Of a stretch of DNA of 8,960 nt, positions 6,176 through 8,960 are shown in pieces; position 1 is the first letter of the stretch; the number at the start of each line of letters is the position of its first letter. The stretch lies in the NCBI GenBank assembly GCA_013812515.1, contig JACCTI010000179.1, forward strand, positions 1-8,960, in the 5' to 3' direction. A program made the position numbers and the translations under genes. The stretch is from Chthoniobacterales bacterium (GTDB lineage Bacteria > Verrucomicrobiota > Verrucomicrobiia > Chthoniobacterales > UBA10450). The notes beneath the pieces are model-generated. The model was not told the DNA's origin, made no database searches, and saw only the letters and a program-made list of their open reading frames with translations.

Positions 6176-6766
6176 ATGAACCTAAAAACACACATCACCG
6201 CAGCGAGCATCGCGCTCGCTCTCAACTTCGGCGCGCCGAGCATCTCCGCGCAACACGAGAAGGCAGGGCACGACAAGGACCCCATGACGGAGGGTCTGAA
6301 GCCGCTGAAGGGCAAGGAATTCGAAGTCATGTTCCTGAAGGAGATGATCCATCACCATCAGATGGCGGTCGAAACCGGCACGCTCGCGACGAAGAACACG
6401 AAACGCGCCGAGCTCAACAAACTGGGCGGCGAGATTGTCTCCGCGCAGAAAGCGGAAATCGACAAGATGACCGGCTGGCTCAAGAGCTGGCACAACGAGG
6501 CTCCCGGCTCCATGGCCAGCATGTCCGGCATGGAAAAAATGATGAAGGAGATGGAAGCGCTCAAGACGGCGAAGGACGCCGAGTTCGACAAGATGTTCCT
6601 CGACCACATGATCACGCATCATGAAGGCGCGGTGGAGATGGCGAAGCTGATCGATGGACGCATCGACCGCGCCGAGCTGAAGCAGCTCGGCGCGGAGATC
6701 ATCAAGGCGCAGACAAAAGAGATCGCGCAGATGAAGGATTGGCAGAAGGCCTGGTTCAAAAAGTAG
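6176..6766 (+). CDS. Secreted DUF305 protein (ferritin-like, putative copper-binding)
   Basis: This is a 196-residue periplasmic protein. Residues 1-26 form a signal peptide (MNLKTHITAASIALALNFGA, cleavage near SAQ-HE). Two DUF305 half-repeats follow: FLKEMIHHHQMAVE (53-66) and MFLDHMITHHEGAVEMAKL (140-158). Each has the M-I-x-H-H core and a following long helix (GGEIVSAQKAEIDKMTGWLKSW and GAEIIKAQTKEIAQMKDWQKAW). The linker is Met-rich (M113, M116, M119, M122, M123, M126), a pattern common in periplasmic Cu(I)/Ag(I) binders. The frame is open to ATG 6080, which overlaps the previous stop by ATGA, but that start would place 32 Arg/Pro-rich residues before the signal peptide, so ATG 6176 is preferred. 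DUF305 proteins often neighbour copper systems; their exact role is unsettled. Only 22 bases separate it from the outer-membrane factor gene. Confidence 0.88.
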   Translation: MNLKTHITAASIALALNFGAPSISAQHEKAGHDKDPMTEGLKPLKGKEFEVMFLKEMIHHHQMAVETGTLATKNTKRAELNKLGGEIVSAQKAEIDKMTGWLKSWHNEAPGSMASMSGMEKMMKEMEALKTAKDAEFDKMFLDHMITHHEGAVEMAKLIDGRIDRAELKQLGAEIIKAQTKEIAQMKDWQKAWFKK

Positions 6767-6788
6767 CAAACGCAGATCCCCCCAACGA

Positions 6789-8084
6789 ATGAACCGTGTT
6801 CTCCGATTGCTCCTCGTGATCTCGCTCCTGGGCGGCGGGCAGGCGCGCGCCCCGGCGCAGCCGGCGGTCACGCGCCGGGTGGCGGACAACGCTCGCGTCT
6901 TGACGCTCGATGAGGCATTGCGGCGCTCACTCCAATTCAATCCGGAGATCGCGAAGCTTGGTGCGAGTCTCGCCGAAAAGCTCGGGCGCGCGATCGAGAC
7001 GGAGGTGAAAATCAATCCGCTGTTCAAAGTGACGGAGGCGCGGACCTCTGAATCCAGCGGCGATGGTAATTTCGTCGAGTTGGAAGTGGAGCAACCGCTC
7101 CGGCCGTCGGATTTCGGTCTGCGCAAAACCTACGCGGTCGCGCTGCGCGCGGCGGCGAATCTTGAACAGCAGGCGGACGTACTCCGCGTCCTGAATGAAA
7201 CCGCGGTGCTTTACTATCGCCTCTGGGCGCTGCAGGAACGCGCGGCGCTGCTCGACGGCGCGCGCGCGCAGGCGGGTGTCGCTCTCCGCACGATCGACGA
7301 GCAACTTCAGGCAGGGCAAAGCGACACCTCGCAGCGGAGTATCTTCCAGGCGGAGGAAGCGCGGTTTGGAGCGGAGTTGCTGGCTGTGCGCGGCGAGCGT
7401 GCCGGCACGCAAAGTGAACTGCAACGCGCGACCGGTTTCCCGTTCGGCGAATTGAGACTGACGCGCCCAACCTTTGGATCGCTCCCGTCCACATTTGCCC
7501 TCAGCCAATTTGCCGAGTCGCGCGCGGGGCTGCGCCAGATGGCGCTTTCTCGTCAGGCGGCGGCGAGCCGGAGTGTTTCCGTCGCGCGCGCGGACGCCGT
7601 GTTTCCAGAGTTCGCGCCGGGGCTGATCTACAGCTACGGCAGCCGCAACAAAACGACGGAGTTTGGCGTCACGCTGGCCGGCCGCATTCCGATCTGGGAT
7701 CGCAACCAGGGACCGAGTCTGCGCGCGAAAGGCGCGCTCGAAGCGGCGAATCGCGAAGTGGCTGCCTTTGATCGCGTGAGCATGGACCGGATGATCACCC
7801 TGCGCCGTCAGCAGGTGCTGAATCTGCAAACGCGTGTGGACAGTTTTCGGAAAGATGTGATCCCGGCCTACCGCGCGGCCTACGATGCGAGCCTGCAGCA
7901 GTTTCGCGCGGGCCAGGCCTCGACGCTTCAGCTTTTCGAAGTGCAAAAGAGCCTGATCGAAGCGCAGGAGAAAGCGTTCGAATATCAGATCGACGCGCTC
8001 TCCGCCCGCAATCAACTCGAGCAACTGATCGGGGGCCGCATCGAAGAAGTCGGCACCGTGCGCCGAGAGGACAAATCGAAATGA
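6789..8084 (+). CDS. TolC/CusC-family outer-membrane efflux factor
   Basis: This 431-residue protein begins with a signal peptide (MNRVLRLLLVISLLGGG, cleavage probably about 20-24). There is no lipobox Cys, unlike many CusC proteins. TLDEALRRSLQFNPEIAKL is the typical start of the first OEP helical repeat, and RIPIWDRNQG (about residue 300) is the hallmark of the second repeat in CzcC/CusC relatives. Long Ala/Gln/Arg-rich coiled helices and the YRAAYDASLQQFRAGQASTLQLFEVQKSL stretch complete the TolC fold. Trimers form a channel through the outer membrane and periplasm for an RND pump. No Shine-Dalgarno is seen before ATG 6789. The stop overlaps the start of the adaptor gene by ATGA. Substrate is inferred as Cu(I)/Ag(I) from the context; the Czc (Co/Zn/Cd) type is not excluded. 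Confidence 0.92.
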   Translation: MNRVLRLLLVISLLGGGQARAPAQPAVTRRVADNARVLTLDEALRRSLQFNPEIAKLGASLAEKLGRAIETEVKINPLFKVTEARTSESSGDGNFVELEVEQPLRPSDFGLRKTYAVALRAAANLEQQADVLRVLNETAVLYYRLWALQERAALLDGARAQAGVALRTIDEQLQAGQSDTSQRSIFQAEEARFGAELLAVRGERAGTQSELQRATGFPFGELRLTRPTFGSLPSTFALSQFAESRAGLRQMALSRQAAASRSVSVARADAVFPEFAPGLIYSYGSRNKTTEFGVTLAGRIPIWDRNQGPSLRAKGALEAANREVAAFDRVSMDRMITLRRQQVLNLQTRVDSFRKDVIPAYRAAYDASLQQFRAGQASTLQLFEVQKSLIEAQEKAFEYQIDALSARNQLEQLIGGRIEEVGTVRREDKSK

Positions 8085-8960
8085 CCGCCATGAAACGACT
8101 GTCTCTTTTACTCGCCGCCTTCCTCCCACTCGCCGCGCTCGCCCATGAAGGACACGTTCATGGCCCGGGAGAAACCGAGGCGATCGCGACCGGACCCGTG
8201 GTGTTGAGCGAGGAGGCGATCAAGAACCTCGGCGTCCAAACCGTGGAAGCGAATCTCGCTCCGCTGCAACGGACGATCGCAATGATCGGACGGATCGAAG
8301 GTTTGCCGGAACGGCTGGCGAAGATCGCGCCGCGCGCGGAGGGCAGAGTGGCGGAGATTTTTGTGAAGCTGGGCGATCGGGTCACGGCCGGCCAGCCGAT
8401 GCTGCGCTTCGAGCCGCGCACGGTTGGCAATCCGCCCGTGATTCTGAACTCGCCGATCAACGGATTCGTTGTCCGCCAGGAAGCGAGCCTCGGGCAGGCG
8501 CTCAATCCGGACACGGTGTTGATGGAGGTAGCGGACTACTCACAGGTGCTCGCGCGCGGGATGACGTTCGAAAGTCCCGACCTTTCGCTGATCAAGCCCG
8601 GTCAGAACGCGCGGGTGCGTCTCGATGTTTTTCCCGCACGCCTCTTCGAAGGGAAGGTGCAGCGGCTCGATGTGGGCTTGGAGCGCGAGAGCCGGACGTT
8701 TGAAGTTTACGTGCTGCTCGATAATCCCGAGCTGCAGTTACGTCCGAACATGCAGGCGAGTGTCGCGATTGCGATTGGCGATCCGCAGGAGGTTCTCGCG
8801 GTGCCGCAGCGCGCGGTCCTCGGCGATCTCGGAAATCTATTCGTGTTCGTGCGGGACGGGAACACCTTCGAGCGCCGCAATGTCGTCATCGGGATGAAGG
8901 CCGGCGACCAGGTGGAGATCGTCGAAGGCGTGCTGCCGGGCGACAACGTCGTGACCGAGG
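8081..8960 (+). CDS. RND efflux periplasmic adaptor (HlyD/CusB family), partial at the right edge
   Basis: The frame opens at ATG 8081 (ATGA overlap with the outer-membrane factor) or ATG 8090, and stays open for 293 codons to the window end. Residues 1-21 form a signal peptide (KRLSLLLAAFLPLAALA), followed at once by a His-rich HEGHVHG (22-28), a common metal-capturing tail. The first lipoyl half-motif (GRVAEIFVKLGDRVTAGQPM, 88-107) and the second (SPINGFVVRQEASLGQAL, 124-141) are only about 16 residues apart. The long alpha-hairpin of standard adaptors is therefore missing. A beta-barrel domain (DVFPARLFEGKVQRL) and a membrane-proximal domain (VPQRAVLGDLG...GVLPGDNVV) follow. The usual role is to link an RND pump to TolC. 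The pump gene is expected next. Confidence 0.9.
   Translation, partial: MTAMKRLSLLLAAFLPLAALAHEGHVHGPGETEAIATGPVVLSEEAIKNLGVQTVEANLAPLQRTIAMIGRIEGLPERLAKIAPRAEGRVAEIFVKLGDRVTAGQPMLRFEPRTVGNPPVILNSPINGFVVRQEASLGQALNPDTVLMEVADYSQVLARGMTFESPDLSLIKPGQNARVRLDVFPARLFEGKVQRLDVGLERESRTFEVYVLLDNPELQLRPNMQASVAIAIGDPQEVLAVPQRAVLGDLGNLFVFVRDGNTFERRNVVIGMKAGDQVEIVEGVLPGDNVVTE

Noticed and set aside
6927..8129. 400-residue open frame on the minus strand
   Set aside because: Antisense to the TolC-family gene, with no recognisable domain and a shadow composition.
1..8960. CRISPR arrays, tRNA/rRNA genes, transposases or phage genes
   Set aside because: No regularly spaced repeats, tRNA-like cloverleaf, rRNA core segment or transposase motif was seen on either strand.

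Overview
The window is a high-GC bacterial segment with one partial gene on the minus strand at the left edge, then a long run of plus-strand genes devoted to copper (or similar soft-metal) sensing, export and periplasmic handling. No marker gene fixes the taxon. The ClpX-like AAA+ protein without a zinc-binding domain, the near-absence of Shine-Dalgarno motifs, and the style of the small Cys-rich protein and intergenic repeat make me think of Verrucomicrobiota (soil Spartobacteria-like). That is a memory-based impression, not a proof.

Layout. Positions 1-679 (minus) hold the N-terminal part of a ClpX-like AAA+ ATPase with a plausible sigma70-type promoter just upstream. A roughly 320-base gap follows. 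It contains that promoter, two small inverted repeats and a CsoR-type operator at 920-936. Next is a compact six-TM cation-diffusion-facilitator-type transporter (1002-1583). A hairpin at about 1618-1649 precedes a strong promoter with an embedded CsoR-type operator (1699-1715). That promoter drives csoR (1728-2018), which overlaps the start of a Cu(I) P1B-type ATPase, copA (2015-4339), by an ATGA. A 116-base element with imperfect terminal inverted repeats (4354-4469) separates copA from a second block.

The second block encodes a membrane-anchored Cys/His-rich small protein (about 4523-4966), a secreted stand-alone DUF3347-type protein (5135-5545), an unrecognised four-TM protein (5598-6083), a secreted DUF305 protein with a Met-rich linker (6176-6766), a TolC/CusC-like outer-membrane factor (6789-8084) and a His-tailed periplasmic adaptor of an RND efflux pump (8081 to the right edge). 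The adaptor seems to lack the alpha-hairpin. A CusA/CzcA-type RND pump would be expected just past the right edge.

How it may work together (inference). CsoR senses cytosolic Cu(I) and releases its own promoter and that of the CDF-type gene. CopA moves Cu(I) from cytosol to periplasm. The small periplasmic and membrane proteins bind or shuttle the metal there. The TolC/adaptor/RND set carries it across the outer membrane. The least described parts are the Cys/His-rich anchored protein, the four-TM protein, the free-standing DUF3347 protein and the hairpin-less adaptor.
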